From Reclinomonas americana ATCC 50394 (Eukaryota > Jakobida > Jakobea > Jakobida): a stretch of 64,000 nt of DNA. The DNA lies in the NCBI GenBank assembly GCA_048213135.1, contig PS015010.1:930001-994000 (forward strand). The letters run 5' to 3'. How positions within the stretch are numbered: position 1 is the first letter of the stretch; every line of letters starts with the position of its first letter. The notes beneath the pieces were generated by a model that made no database searches, was not told the origin of the DNA, and saw only the letters and a list, made by a program, of their open reading frames with translations. Shown piece by piece: positions 17,590 to 26,919 of this stretch. The translations under genes and the position numbers were made by a program.

Positions 17590-17964
17590 ATGACGCCATT
17601 GTCCAAAACAGAAGAACAACTAATGGAGCTGATCTGGCAGCAGGAAAAAGTTTTCCTGAAAGACCTGGTAGAAGCGTATCCTGACCCCAAGCCGGCATCC
17701 ACCACCATTGCCACCCTGTTGAAACGTATGCAGGATAAGGGTTTTGTAGGGTACGAGGTATTTGGTAATTCCCGGCAGTATTACCCTTTGGTGAAAAAGG
17801 CCGATTATTTTTCCAAACATGTAAAAGGGATGATCCGCAATTATTTCGGTGACTCGGCTTTGCAGTTCGCTTCTTTCTTTACCACCAGCAGCGATCTTAG
17901 CCGGGCGGAACTGGAAGACCTTAAAAAAATAATTGACCAGGAAATAAAAAAGAAAAAGAAATGA
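17590..17964 (+). CDS. BlaI/MecI/CopY family repressor
   Basis: 124 residues. The N-terminal winged helix (LSKTEEQLMELIWQ, then STTIATLLKRMQDKGFVGYE) is the BlaI/MecI DNA-binding domain; the C-terminal part (SRAELEDLKKIIDQE) is the dimerisation helix. The stop overlaps the start of the M56 peptidase gene (ATGA at 17961). The operator dyad sits on the promoter. In the known Bla system the membrane peptidase leads to cleavage of the repressor after a wall-antibiotic signal. The regulated targets here are probably the pair itself and unlinked genes. Confidence 0.92.
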   Translation: MTPLSKTEEQLMELIWQQEKVFLKDLVEAYPDPKPASTTIATLLKRMQDKGFVGYEVFGNSRQYYPLVKKADYFSKHVKGMIRNYFGDSALQFASFFTTSSDLSRAELEDLKKIIDQEIKKKKK

Positions 17965-19391
17965 TCGCCTGCCTGACCAGATCGGTACTATGCTCCGGTT
18001 TATTATTGCTGGCGTACTTTCTTTTCCTGGAAAAGGAAAAGATGCACCGCTTTAACCGGCTCTGGCTTTTATTCAGCCTGGTATTTTCAATGGTGGTACC
18101 GTTCCTGGTAACCCGTGTATCCCTGCCGGAAATGCCGGAGATCATAACAGGTATAACACCCGAAACATCCACCGGGCAGTCTTTACAACCTGTTGTGCGC
18201 AACACGGGAACTGCTTTTAACTGGTTGTCTTTACTGCCTTACCTGTACGCTGCGGTATCCGGCTTCTTCCTGTTGCGCTTTGCGAGGAATCTGTGGCATA
18301 TCTATCGTAAAACAGCGGATGCTGCTTCAGTAAGCCTGCCGGGAGCCCGGCTGGTGCTGACAAGTGATGATGTGCAACCCTGCAGTTTCGGGCATTTCAT
18401 ATTTGTCAACCGCGACATCTATAACAGCGGGCAACTGGAAGAAGAAGTGCTCATTCACGAGCAGGCACACGTAAAACAGAAACATACCCTCGATATCATA
18501 CTGGTGGAACTGCTGCAGGTCATCGCCTGGTGGAACCCTTTTCTTTTCCTGTACAGGCGGGCCATACGGCTTAACCACGAGTTTTTGGCCGATGATGAAG
18601 TATTGCGATCCGCCGACCTGCGCCATTACCAGCACCTGCTGGTGGCGGCCTCGCACCCGGTCATGAAAACCTTACTCGCTACACCATTTAATTATTCCAT
18701 AACTAAAAAAAGATTGATCATGATGACACGGCACACCAGCCATTTTATGGCAGCAGGCAAAGCGTTGTTGCTATCCCCCTTGTTTGTATTCTGTTTTTTC
18801 GCATTCAGTTCTACCGCGACGGCGCAACAGGCCGGCAGCAGTAAAAATCTTCCGCGAATAGAAGCCGCCGCCTCCGATGCGCCCAAAATGATTACGGATG
18901 AATATGCTGAGATCATCAATAAATACAAATCCAATGTACCAGGTGCAAAAGCAGGCGGGCGCTCTTTTCATGAAAGCGTAACTGCAGAGGATAAGGCCAG
19001 GCTGGAAACCCTGTACAAAAAAATGAGCCGGGAACAGCAGGACCAGCAGACGGTGGGATTTATGCCTTCACCACCGCCCTTTACCCGGGCAGTGCCGAGC
19101 GAATCGCAGTTCAGGGATTTTAAAAACCCGGCGTTGTATGGTGTATGGCTTAATGATAAAAGGATAAGCAATGCAGAACTGGACAAATACCAGCGTACCG
19201 ATATGGGGCATTTCTTCATCAGCCGCCTCTACGGCGCTGCCAAAAAAGGAAGAAGTTATGTATACCAGGTCAACCTGATGACCAGCGATTATTACCAGGC
19301 CTATTACAATGATGCCATGTCCAGGAAGCAGGAGAACATCATGTTCACCAAAGTGGGTTTCAAAAAAGGCGATACGCCGGTAGTGAAGTAG
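17961..19391 (+). CDS. M56 family (BlaR1-like) membrane metallopeptidase
   Basis: 476 residues. Hydrophobic segments near residues 5-22 and 35-52, then another at 90-105, hold the membrane domain; the zinc motif HEQAH is at 166-170, followed by the downstream acid in LNHEFLADDEV. A further hydrophobic stretch around 270-285 and a variable periplasmic C-terminal part follow. There is no penicillin-binding sensor domain, so the signal differs from classic BlaR1. It is coupled to the repressor gene. Confidence 0.88.
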   Translation: MIACLTRSVLCSGLLLLAYFLFLEKEKMHRFNRLWLLFSLVFSMVVPFLVTRVSLPEMPEIITGITPETSTGQSLQPVVRNTGTAFNWLSLLPYLYAAVSGFFLLRFARNLWHIYRKTADAASVSLPGARLVLTSDDVQPCSFGHFIFVNRDIYNSGQLEEEVLIHEQAHVKQKHTLDIILVELLQVIAWWNPFLFLYRRAIRLNHEFLADDEVLRSADLRHYQHLLVAASHPVMKTLLATPFNYSITKKRLIMMTRHTSHFMAAGKALLLSPLFVFCFFAFSSTATAQQAGSSKNLPRIEAAASDAPKMITDEYAEIINKYKSNVPGAKAGGRSFHESVTAEDKARLETLYKKMSREQQDQQTVGFMPSPPPFTRAVPSESQFRDFKNPALYGVWLNDKRISNAELDKYQRTDMGHFFISRLYGAAKKGRSYVYQVNLMTSDYYQAYYNDAMSRKQENIMFTKVGFKKGDTPVVK

Positions 19392-19406
19392 CGGGACAGC
19401 AGGGCA

Positions 19407-19526
19407 GTGTATCAGTTTGAAAATACAACGCTTCCCACAAAGCCGCTAAGGCCGCAAAGTACAGGCAGTAAGGCTGGATACTTTGCGCTCTTTGTGCCTT
19501 TGGGGGAGATATCCAAATTGATACAT
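19407..19526. repeat. Inverted-repeat element (MITE-like), copy 1
   Basis: Ends GTGTATCAGTTTGA and TCCAAATTGATACAT are inverted copies (about 12 of 15). The core has TTCCCACAAAGCCGCTAAGG and CTTTGTGCCTTTGGGGGAG. The element at 43543-43665 has the same design and similar core words. Confidence 0.5.
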
Positions 19527-19601
19527 TATCGAGAAAAGGCATACTGGTATTTATTCCTGAAATGTTCTAATTTCGGTGCTCATTAAAAACCGGCCACAGG
19601 A

Positions 19602-20132
19602 ATGATCACCCTTGCTTATTTCGGGAGAGAAGATTTTCAGCAACTTATTCAATGGATCAATAACGAAGAACTGCTCACCAACTGGGCGGGCAGTATGTTT
19701 CGTTTCCCGCTTACGGTGGAAAGCCTGGAGTGGTATATTGAAGATACCAACGTACTGCCCAATTCAGAAGCCTACATCTATAAAGCGATTGACGGGAATG
19801 GTAAAACAGTAGGACACATCTCCCTGGGCGGGTTCAGTGACAAGAATCGTTCAGCCCGCATCAGCCGTGTATTTGTCGACCCGTCAGAATCAGGCAAAGG
19901 CTACTGCCGGCAAATGGTTACCGCCGTACTGAAAGTGGCTTTTGAAGAACTGAAACTGCATCGCGTGAGCCTGGGCGCTTACCAGGACAATGTGGCCGCT
20001 ATTAAATGTTACCAGTCAGCCGGTTTTTCCATAGAAGGCGTACACAGGGATATACTGTTGTACAATAATCAATACTGGAGCCTGGTGGAAATGTCGATGC
20101 TGGAAAGTGAGTGGGGGAATGTGGGGATGTGA
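19602..20132 (+). CDS. GNAT family acetyltransferase
   Basis: 176 residues of one GNAT domain. The acetyl-CoA motif appears as ISRVFVDPSESGKGYCRQMV, and the late motif as KCYQSAGFSIEGVHRD, typical of the RimJ/RimL-like branch (Acetyltransf_3). These transfer acetyl groups to amines on proteins or small molecules. It is a single gene; the substrate is unknown. Confidence 0.88.
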   Translation: MITLAYFGREDFQQLIQWINNEELLTNWAGSMFRFPLTVESLEWYIEDTNVLPNSEAYIYKAIDGNGKTVGHISLGGFSDKNRSARISRVFVDPSESGKGYCRQMVTAVLKVAFEELKLHRVSLGAYQDNVAAIKCYQSAGFSIEGVHRDILLYNNQYWSLVEMSMLESEWGNVGM

Positions 20133-20240
20133 GAATGTGCGAATAAGAAAATATGCAAATGTGAAGATTTGAAAATGCAAAACAAGTCCCTTCGCTCAGG
20201 ATAAAATTCGTAATTGATTGCACATTCGTAATTAATTACA
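20110..20240. repeat. Modular intergenic repeat, copy in reverse order (C-B-A)
   Basis: Read on the minus strand it has ATTACGAATT, TTTATCCTGAGCGAAGGGAC and then phased CACATTC-type words. It starts inside the last codons of the GNAT gene and ends within the terminal codons of the small membrane protein gene on the minus strand. Confidence 0.55.
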
Positions 20241-20351
20241 CTGTCCCAGCAGGAAATAGATCAGTATAAACAGCAGTATCGTACTTAAACATCCACCGCC
20301 CAGTCGTTTGGCGCCATAAGCTGCAATCAGTCCCCTTACCAGTTTATTCAT
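20232..20351 (-). CDS. Small single-span membrane protein, 39 residues
   Basis: A short open frame too small for most gene finders: it starts at ATG 20351 and ends at TAA 20232. The product begins MNKLVRGLIAAYGAKRLGGG and continues with one hydrophobic segment (CLSTILLFILIYFLLG). The pattern of a basic start, a KRLGGGC turn and one membrane span resembles small proteins I have seen in Bacteroidota, but I cannot name a family. The end lies in repeat sequence. Confidence 0.5.
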   Translation of the reverse strand: MNKLVRGLIAAYGAKRLGGGCLSTILLFILIYFLLGQCN

Positions 20352-20400
20352 CTTTCTTTTTTTAAGAATCAATAAAAAATCGTGCCACCCTAATAATCCT

Positions 20401-20408
20401 TAATTTTG
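20401..20408 (+). promoter_or_regulatory. Promoter -7 box TAATTTTG of the cyclophilin gene
   Basis: Matches TAnnTTTG, 19 bases before the ATG at 20428. Confidence 0.5.
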
Positions 20409-20427
20409 CGGGCAAGAATATTTAACT

Positions 20428-20880
20428 ATGAGCGATATACAATTGACCAAAGGAGAGATCCATACCAATAAAGGCGTAATGACATTTGAATTATATGACG
20501 ATGATGCGCCCATTGCTGCTGCCAACTTCAAAAAACTGGCAAACGAAGGCTTTTATAACGGCCTTAGTTTTCACCGTGTGATACCCGACTTCATGATACA
20601 GGGCGGTTGCCCTGACGGAAGGGGTACCGGCGGACCAGGTTATACCATTCCCTGCGAACTGACCGGCAGCAAACAGGTACACGACAGGGGTATTATGTCG
20701 ATGGCCCACCGCGGACGCAACACCGGCGGCTCGCAGTTCTTCATCTGTCACAACCGCAGCAATACCAAACACCTCGATGGCGTTCATACCTGTTTTGGAA
20801 AGATCACCGGCGGACTGGACGTGATCGACGATATCAGGGCAGGGGATACCATGGATAAGGTCATCATCCTGGCGGATTAA
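20428..20880 (+). CDS. Cytosolic peptidyl-prolyl isomerase, cyclophilin type
   Basis: 150 residues with no signal peptide. The cyclophilin signature is complete: [13 protein letters not shown] (catalytic Arg in HRV), [22 protein letters not shown] and [11 protein letters not shown]. It catalyses proline isomerisation during folding in the cytosol. It is a single gene with its own promoter box. Confidence 0.95.
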   Translation: MSDIQLTKGEIHTNKGVMTFELYDDDAPIAAANFKKLANEGFYNGLSFHRVIPDFMIQGGCPDGRGTGGPGYTIPCELTGSKQVHDRGIMSMAHRGRNTGGSQFFICHNRSNTKHLDGVHTCFGKITGGLDVIDDIRAGDTMDKVIILAD

Positions 20881-20960
20881 GCACATTTTTTTCACACCTG
20901 TCAGTAAAGGGGCAACGCCTTCTTTATATTATAGTACTTTTAAATAGTAAAATTACTGAC

Positions 20961-22097
20961 ATGGTTCGTGTTTCTCCGAAGCGGGTTTTACTATTTGGTT
21001 ACCTCTTGCTGCTGTTCACCGGTGCCCGGGCTCAGCCCAATATCACGCCGGCATTGGCTCCGCAGGTATTTGCCGGTATTGAAGTAGGCTCCAAAGGCGT
21101 GAAAATGACGATAGTGGAATCCGGCAGGAGCGGAAGTGGCATCACCACGGTAAAAGACACATCTGTCAACACCGATTTCATTTCCTTTACCCAACCCGCT
21201 TACCAGTCGACCCTGGCGGGGCTCAGCAAACTGTATGAAGAGGCCAGGACCGGGTATAATATTCCCTCCGATCATATTTTCACGGCCATCAGCAGCGGGG
21301 TTAAAATACAGGCCGATAAGGAAAGCCGCAACAACTGGATCGATCAGCTGATCAGCGCTTTCAAAAACAATATCCGCGAACCCGACCGTAAAGTGACCGT
21401 TGTGGATGTAGTGGAAGAAGCCCGCCTGTCGCACCTCGGCATCATTCCCGACCAGCGCCGTTATAATACTTTCCTTATCGACATCGGCAGCGGTAATACC
21501 AAAGGCGGTTATTTTCCAAAGAACAATACCAAAGACCTTAAACTGTTCCAGCTCACCTGGGGTACCAAAAGTACGGGCAACGCTACGGAAAAGAGATGCA
21601 TTGATGATAAGGGCATTCCCAATTATTACAAGCAACTGCAGCGGGTATTGCTGGGTGCAGAAGATGACGAGATCAGTTATGCTGTAAATGCCAGCGGCGC
21701 TTACCCGCTGAGCGATAATGTGGCATTCAGCGGCGGTATTGCCTGGTCGCTGGCTACACTGATGTATCCTGAACTGATTGATCAGGCCGTAGTGCCCGTG
21801 AGTTACGACGATATGATCAAGTTCAATGACAGGATACTGAATGCTTATACCACTTTGTCGGATTACTATATCACACATACGATAGTGGAGAACACTGCCG
21901 ACACAGCTATTGTAGCCAAAGAAGTGAAACGCGTGAACCAGGTCTTTGATCAGAAAGCATTGCTGGCGGGTACCGGGCTTATGCTGAAGATCATGCGGCA
22001 GTTCGTTAGTATTTATGAGCGCAAACAATTTTTCCTGGTGAAGAACGGCCAGGTAGGATGGATATCGGCTTTTGTAAATGAACGTATCAAAAAATAA
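20961..22097 (+). CDS. Exported Ppx/GppA-like ASKHA-fold protein
   Basis: 378 residues. A signal peptide (MVRVSPKRVLLFGYLLLLFTGARA) is followed by an actin/hexokinase-type fold like that of exopolyphosphatase: phosphate-1 FAGIEVGSKGVKM (about 38-49), VVEEARLSHLGI (about 150-161, as in Ppx), phosphate-2 LIDIGSGNTKGGYF (Asp174), and an adenosine-like LLAGTGLMLK (334-343). Ppx/GppA enzymes hydrolyse polyphosphate or pppGpp in the cytosol, so export is odd. Eukaryote-type ectonucleotidases share the fold and work outside cells. The next gene, 16 bp away, is probably its partner. Confidence 0.75.
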   Translation: MVRVSPKRVLLFGYLLLLFTGARAQPNITPALAPQVFAGIEVGSKGVKMTIVESGRSGSGITTVKDTSVNTDFISFTQPAYQSTLAGLSKLYEEARTGYNIPSDHIFTAISSGVKIQADKESRNNWIDQLISAFKNNIREPDRKVTVVDVVEEARLSHLGIIPDQRRYNTFLIDIGSGNTKGGYFPKNNTKDLKLFQLTWGTKSTGNATEKRCIDDKGIPNYYKQLQRVLLGAEDDEISYAVNASGAYPLSDNVAFSGGIAWSLATLMYPELIDQAVVPVSYDDMIKFNDRILNAYTTLSDYYITHTIVENTADTAIVAKEVKRVNQVFDQKALLAGTGLMLKIMRQFVSIYERKQFFLVKNGQVGWISAFVNERIKK

Positions 22098-22113
22098 AGA
22101 GGGGTAAGGGATT

Positions 22114-23049
22114 ATGAAAAGTTCGAACTCATTGATGTTACTGCTGGTGTCGCTGCTGCTGGTGATCGTATCAGGTATATTGCTATGGACATGGGGATAC
22201 CGCGTCTATAATAAAAACGACAATGGCACTGTGAAAACGCAACCCGCCGATTCCGCTGCCATCGCCCGGGTGGTAAGGGATTCCCTTCAGCAACAATACA
22301 CCGCCACTTTACAGGAGCTCAATACACAGATCGATTCTACTTTATATGGTTCCGATTCTCTCCGCGGTCAGCTCAGCGCCAAACTGGAAGAGTTCTTTCG
22401 CCTGCGTGACGAGATCAATGAATTGCTGAAAGATAAAAGCGGGAGTTTTAAACAGGACCTTGCCAAACAAAAGATCATTGAACTGCAGATCAAAGTGCAG
22501 GAACTGCGTAACCGCAATGCTGATGTAGAGCAGGAGAATAAAAAACTGAATGCTTTACTGGCACAACTTAAAGACCTGGAAAAGAATAACCCCGGACAGG
22601 ATAATGCCCGGCGTGTATCCTACGACAACAGGTCTGCGGAAAACAATATTCCTGTATCGGCGGTATTCACGGCGAGTGACCTGAGGCTTTCCGCGGTGAT
22701 GACCGACAATGACCGGGAAACAGAAACCTCATCTGCCCAGCAAACAGAAAAACTGGTGGGCTCTTTCGTGGTACGCAATGCAGGCGCCGTCAACAACAGC
22801 GAGATCATGGTAGTGGTGGTGCAGCCAGATGGCCGTGTGCTGAAAGGTTCCGCGTGGGAATCGGGCATCTTCAGTACGCCGGAAGGGAAGAAGATCTACT
22901 CCTATAAACTCAGTTTCGATTATTCAAGAGGGGAGTCCAAAAAACTACTGTTCTCGCTCAGCGCCGATAAATACCAGAAAGGCAATTACATCATGCAGGT
23001 ATATCACAACGGATCACTTATCGGTAAACTGTCCAAATCATTATCCTGA
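22114..23049 (+). CDS. Membrane-anchored coiled-coil protein
   Basis: 311 residues. One N-terminal membrane span (LMLLLVSLLLVIVSGILLW), then a long coiled coil (about 70-170, with KIIELQIKVQELRNRNADVE), then a C-terminal beta-rich domain (about 185-310) with FVVRNAG and VVVQPDGRVL. It lies 16 bp after the exported Ppx-like gene, so the two probably form a periplasmic complex. The domain is not one I can name. Confidence 0.7.
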   Translation: MKSSNSLMLLLVSLLLVIVSGILLWTWGYRVYNKNDNGTVKTQPADSAAIARVVRDSLQQQYTATLQELNTQIDSTLYGSDSLRGQLSAKLEEFFRLRDEINELLKDKSGSFKQDLAKQKIIELQIKVQELRNRNADVEQENKKLNALLAQLKDLEKNNPGQDNARRVSYDNRSAENNIPVSAVFTASDLRLSAVMTDNDRETETSSAQQTEKLVGSFVVRNAGAVNNSEIMVVVVQPDGRVLKGSAWESGIFSTPEGKKIYSYKLSFDYSRGESKKLLFSLSADKYQKGNYIMQVYHNGSLIGKLSKSLS

Positions 23050-23304
23050 CCAGGTATTTGCCTGTAGAATAAGTACTACAAAAGAATTGTGCTATCGCTA
23101 CAAAAGGATTTGAATTTTGTGTGCAATTTTGCATTACAATAATTCAATATCCGATCAGGAACCCCAATGTTCAAGCATGGGAAACTTACTGAACCTTCAG
23201 CGATGAAGGTTTCTTTATTTTATACCCATAAAAAAGCGGCAGCTACCGAAAAGGCTGTTTAAGCCTGGTGATAACTACCGCTACCTGATGATATCTTTTA
23301 CTGC
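23050..23304. other. Intergenic stretch with terminator-like hairpin; possible small RNA
   Basis: A hairpin AACCTTCA-GCGA-TGAAGGTT (23192-23211) followed by TCTTTATTTT lies 140 bp after the preceding stop. Upstream there is an AT-rich TTTG-containing stretch around 23110-23140 that could be a promoter. Either this is a long 3' UTR with its terminator or a small RNA of about 80-100 nt; the sequence does not decide. Confidence 0.35.
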
Positions 23305-24585
23305 TTAGTTGCCTCTTCTTCCGAAACCACCGCCGCCATTACCGCGGTTGGGTCTTTCCATATTACTGTTGGCATTACCTCCGCCGCGGGGTTGTCCGCG
23401 ATCGAAGGAAGGTTCTCTGCGTTCCATCTGCCGCTGGGGTGTGGAAGGCATTTGCCGGGGCTGTTCTGCCGGGCGTTGCTGTTCCATTCTTCTTTCCGGC
23501 TGACGTTGTGGTTGCTGAGGCTGCTGGAATACAGGCTGCTCCTGTCTTGGCTGCCGCGGCGTTTGTACATCCGGCTGGCGTTGCGGGCTGTTGTTATCAT
23601 TCCTTCTCTCGAACTGGCGGCGTGGCTGATCCTGCGAAGGCGTGGTGCCGGGATTCGCATTGTTATCGGGCCTGCGCCAGTCGCGGTTGTTGCCATTATT
23701 GTTTCCGTTGTTACCGGGACCGTTGTTATCCGGGCGCCTTCTGTCGAAACGGCCACCGCCATTATTATTGTTGCCGTTGTTATTGTTGTCATCGCGGCGT
23801 TCAAAACGGCGCTGCGCATTATCGTCACGCCTGTCGTTATTCCGCCCGTTATTATCATTGTTATTGTCAAAACGGTTATTGTCTCTCCTGCGGTTGCCGT
23901 CGTTCATGGCCAGGCGTTCGGGCCTTCCGCGTTCCATCCTTCTTTCCTCTACACGGGTACGGGTGTAACGTTCCACCTCACGTCTTTCCGGACCGCGTGC
24001 AAAACGGTCACGGCGACCATCACCCCCATAATAGTTATTGATCACTACCGCGTTGCGGAAATTATTGTTCCTGCCGCCGGAGATATAGTAACGGTTGATG
24101 TAGGGATCACATATCCTTGCCCTGGGAACAAAGGTCCACCGGTTATAAGGTATGCTTCCGAAGGAAACATTGACGTTAAGACCAAAACCCAGCGGGGCCC
24201 ACCCGTAGTAATCGTCATAGCTGCTCCAGCTCACCCATGCGGGTGCCCATTCATAACCGGGTATCCACATCCATCCGCCATAGAGGGGATCGAATTCCCA
24301 CCGGCCATAGTGGAACGGCGCCCAGCCCCAGTCATAATCCGATACCCAGCCCCAGCCTTCGTCGGTATACTCCCAGCGGCCGTTGCTGCTGTAGGGTTGG
24401 AAGCCGGCTTCGGGATATACCCATACCTGGCCGTAACGCGGTGTGTGCACCCATCGTCCGTAGGGACTGAGGTCATTGTAAAAAAGGGAGAAACTGACAT
24501 TAACCGACTGGGCCTTTGTTTCCGTACTTACAGAAAGACCAAGTGCTAACGCCAGTGCAATCATTAAAAGTTTTATGTGTTTCAT
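23305..24585 (-). CDS. DUF6600 protein with Asn/Arg/Gln-rich tail
   Basis: 426 residues with a signal peptide (about 1-25). Residues about 30-170 are Trp/Tyr-rich repeats such as SPYGRWVHTPRYGQVWVYP, GRWEYTDEGWGWVSDYDWGW and GGWMWIPGYEWAPAW, the DUF6600 pattern. From about 200 on the protein is low-complexity Asn, Arg, Asp, Gln and Pro (RRDDNNNNGNNN). It is likely a secreted or envelope-associated protein; the tail may bind polyanions. Large open frames on the other strand here are artefacts of this composition. Confidence 0.8.
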   Translation of the reverse strand: MKHIKLLMIALALALGLSVSTETKAQSVNVSFSLFYNDLSPYGRWVHTPRYGQVWVYPEAGFQPYSSNGRWEYTDEGWGWVSDYDWGWAPFHYGRWEFDPLYGGWMWIPGYEWAPAWVSWSSYDDYYGWAPLGFGLNVNVSFGSIPYNRWTFVPRARICDPYINRYYISGGRNNNFRNAVVINNYYGGDGRRDRFARGPERREVERYTRTRVEERRMERGRPERLAMNDGNRRRDNNRFDNNNDNNGRNNDRRDDNAQRRFERRDDNNNNGNNNNGGGRFDRRRPDNNGPGNNGNNNGNNRDWRRPDNNANPGTTPSQDQPRRQFERRNDNNSPQRQPDVQTPRQPRQEQPVFQQPQQPQRQPERRMEQQRPAEQPRQMPSTPQRQMERREPSFDRGQPRGGGNANSNMERPNRGNGGGGFGRRGN

Positions 24586-24799
24586 CGTACTTGTGTTTGA
24601 TGATTAAATACAAAATGTATGCTATGTCTGCCAGCACTTGTTAAAGAAAGATCAATACTTATGCCATTAACAACCGATTCACTATAGTGATCATTTTCAA
24701 AATGTTAAAGTGGAATGATTTTGGCACGTATAGTAAAGAGAATGACGTTTGCTGTTAAACAGTACATCATTATCCCGGTCAAATTAAAAATGAACGAAT

Positions 24800-25279
24800 A
24801 TGAAATACTTATTAAAAATATACAGGTCATTGATCCTTGTACTGATCATGATTTCCGGTGGATTAAACGTTGCTGCCCAGGCAGATAAAATCGGCAATAT
24901 GTTAGAGGAAAAACGCTTTGTTTTTAAAGCCGAAACCGCCATACCTATGAGCCTGCCCTCACGTAATCTTTCTTACGGATACGACCTGCAGCTCAATGGC
25001 GCTAATGTAGTGGCTTACCTGCCGTATTTCGGAACATCTTATTCCGCGCCGGTCAATCCTGCCGATAATACCCTGCAGTTTACTTCGGTACAGTACGGCT
25101 ACAAGATCAGCAGCCGTAAAGGACGCTGGGAAGTGACCATCACACCATCCGACGCCACCGATGTACGGGACATGCAGCTGACGGTATTTACCAACGGGCG
25201 GGCCACCCTGCAGGTGAACAGTACCCGCCGGTCGCCGATCAGCTTCAACGGGTATATTGATGCTTATGGAAGTAAGTAA
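24800..25279 (+). CDS. DUF4251 secreted protein
   Basis: 159 residues with a signal peptide ending near LNVAAQA. The mature part matches the DUF4251 family: KRFVFKAETAIPM, SYGYDLQLNG, VVAYLPYFG and the C-terminal GRATLQVNS. These are small periplasmic or outer-membrane-associated beta proteins common in Bacteroidota, of unknown role. Divergent from the DUF6600 gene across a 214-bp region. Confidence 0.85.
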   Translation: MKYLLKIYRSLILVLIMISGGLNVAAQADKIGNMLEEKRFVFKAETAIPMSLPSRNLSYGYDLQLNGANVVAYLPYFGTSYSAPVNPADNTLQFTSVQYGYKISSRKGRWEVTITPSDATDVRDMQLTVFTNGRATLQVNSTRRSPISFNGYIDAYGSK

Positions 25280-25362
25280 CAGGGTAGTAGTTAGTCTTTA
25301 GTAATTGGTCATTAGTAATTAGACATTACTTACCCTATCTTTATTGCTGTAAAACTTTCTTC

Positions 25363-26919
25363 ATGAAAAAAACAGCATTCCTGTTAGCCATAAGCGTACT
25401 GCTTTTGGGTAATTCACTTTTTTCGCAACCCATCAGCCCGGCGCAGATCGACAGCCTTACGGAAAAAGTACGAACTGCATTTGATGTGCCCGGTATCGCG
25501 GTAGCCGTTATCAAAGACGGTAAAATATTGCATGCCAAAGGTTATGGCGTTCGTACCCTCGGCAAACCGGAACGCGTGGATGCGAATACCTTATTCGGCA
25601 TCGCTTCCAACAGTAAAGCGTTTACCGCCGCGGCGCTCGGTATGCTGGTAGATGAAGGCAAACTGAAATGGAACGATAAAGTCACCGATTATATTCCCGG
25701 GTTTAAAATGTTTGACCCGTTCGTTACGGCAGAATTCAATATCAGGGACCTGCTCACACACAGGAGCGGGCTGGGCCTGGGTGCAGGCGACCTGATGATG
25801 TTTCCCGACTCCAGCAATTTTACCCGAAACGACATCATTCATAACCTGCGTTACCTGAAACCGGTATCCTCCTTCCGTACACAATTTGATTACGACAATA
25901 ACCTGTACATCGTTGCCGGTGAGGTAGTCGCCAAAGCATCGGGCATGAGCTGGGAAGAATTTATAGAGAAACGCATCATGCAGCCGCTGGGTATGACACA
26001 GAGCGCCGCTTCCATCTACCGTTTAAAGAACAAGAGCAACATCATCAGCGCCCATGCACCGGTGAATGGTAAGGTAGAACCCATCCGTATGGACTGGAGC
26101 GAGACCGCCGATGCCGCAGGAGGTATCTACAGCAACCTCACGGACCTGTCTAAATGGGTGATCATGCAAATGGACCATGGCAAATACGGCGAAGGTAAAA
26201 CCCTGTTCAGTGATGATGTGCATGAAGATATGTGGGCGCCGCAAACCATTATCGACGTCCGTGGCCCATCGCCTTATAATACACACTTCGCCAGTTACGG
26301 GCTGGGCTGGTTCCTCAGCGATGTAAAAGGATACAAACAGGTAAGCCATACCGGCGGACTGGCGGGTATTGTAACGCAGGTAACGCTTATCCCCGAACTG
26401 AAACTCGGCATCATCGTACTCACGAACCAGCAGTCAGGCGCCGCCTTCACAGCTATTACCAATACCATTAAAGACGCTTATTTAGGTGTTACCGGTATTG
26501 ACCGCGTAAAACAGCAACGCGACAGGGTAACAGCCAATGAAGCTAACGCGAAAAAGATCACCGACAGCATCTGGCGGGTGATTGATATGCAGATGAAAGT
26601 GACAGCGGGCAGGCCCGACATCAACAATTACCTGGGCGTTTATACCGATAATTGGTTTGGAGACATCATGGTATCGATGAAAAATGGCAAACTTCGTTTT
26701 GATTCAAAAAGATCGCCGCGGCTTACCGGTGAAATGTTATACTATAAGGCCAACACCTTTGTTGTAAAATGGGACGACCGCAGTATGGATGCTGATGCCT
26801 GGATGGAATTTGAACTCGACAGGGAAGGGAAGGCCACCGGTTTAAAGATGAGCGCCATATCGCCACTGACCGATTTCAGCTTCGATTTCCATGACCTCGA
26901 TCTTAAAAGAAAAAAATAA
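25363..26919 (+). CDS. Serine hydrolase, class C beta-lactamase fold
   Basis: 518 residues with a signal peptide (about 1-22). The class C/penicillin-binding fold motifs are SNSK (Ser82, Lys85), YDN (177-179) and HTGG (329-332). A C-terminal domain of about 120 residues (NNYLGVYTDNWFGDIMV) is the DUF3471-like beta-barrel found behind such esterases. It is likely a periplasmic esterase or D-amino-acid peptidase, not necessarily a beta-lactamase. Its TAA overlaps the ATG of the next gene by one base (TAATG). Confidence 0.9.
   Translation: MKKTAFLLAISVLLLGNSLFSQPISPAQIDSLTEKVRTAFDVPGIAVAVIKDGKILHAKGYGVRTLGKPERVDANTLFGIASNSKAFTAAALGMLVDEGKLKWNDKVTDYIPGFKMFDPFVTAEFNIRDLLTHRSGLGLGAGDLMMFPDSSNFTRNDIIHNLRYLKPVSSFRTQFDYDNNLYIVAGEVVAKASGMSWEEFIEKRIMQPLGMTQSAASIYRLKNKSNIISAHAPVNGKVEPIRMDWSETADAAGGIYSNLTDLSKWVIMQMDHGKYGEGKTLFSDDVHEDMWAPQTIIDVRGPSPYNTHFASYGLGWFLSDVKGYKQVSHTGGLAGIVTQVTLIPELKLGIIVLTNQQSGAAFTAITNTIKDAYLGVTGIDRVKQQRDRVTANEANAKKITDSIWRVIDMQMKVTAGRPDINNYLGVYTDNWFGDIMVSMKNGKLRFDSKRSPRLTGEMLYYKANTFVVKWDDRSMDADAWMEFELDREGKATGLKMSAISPLTDFSFDFHDLDLKRKK

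Noticed and set aside
20991-22028. 345-residue open frame on the minus strand
   Set aside because: Opposite a well-supported gene with signal peptide and motifs; no domain sense in the shadow.
23392-24549. 385-residue open frame on the + strand
   Set aside because: It is the shadow of the low-complexity DUF6600 gene on the minus strand; the protein is all Val, Ile, Arg and Ala without domain structure.
24719-24738. Sigma-54 promoter before the DUF4251 gene
   Set aside because: TTGGCACG is a good -24 element, but the -12 position reads GTAAA instead of TTGC; the spacing match alone is not enough.
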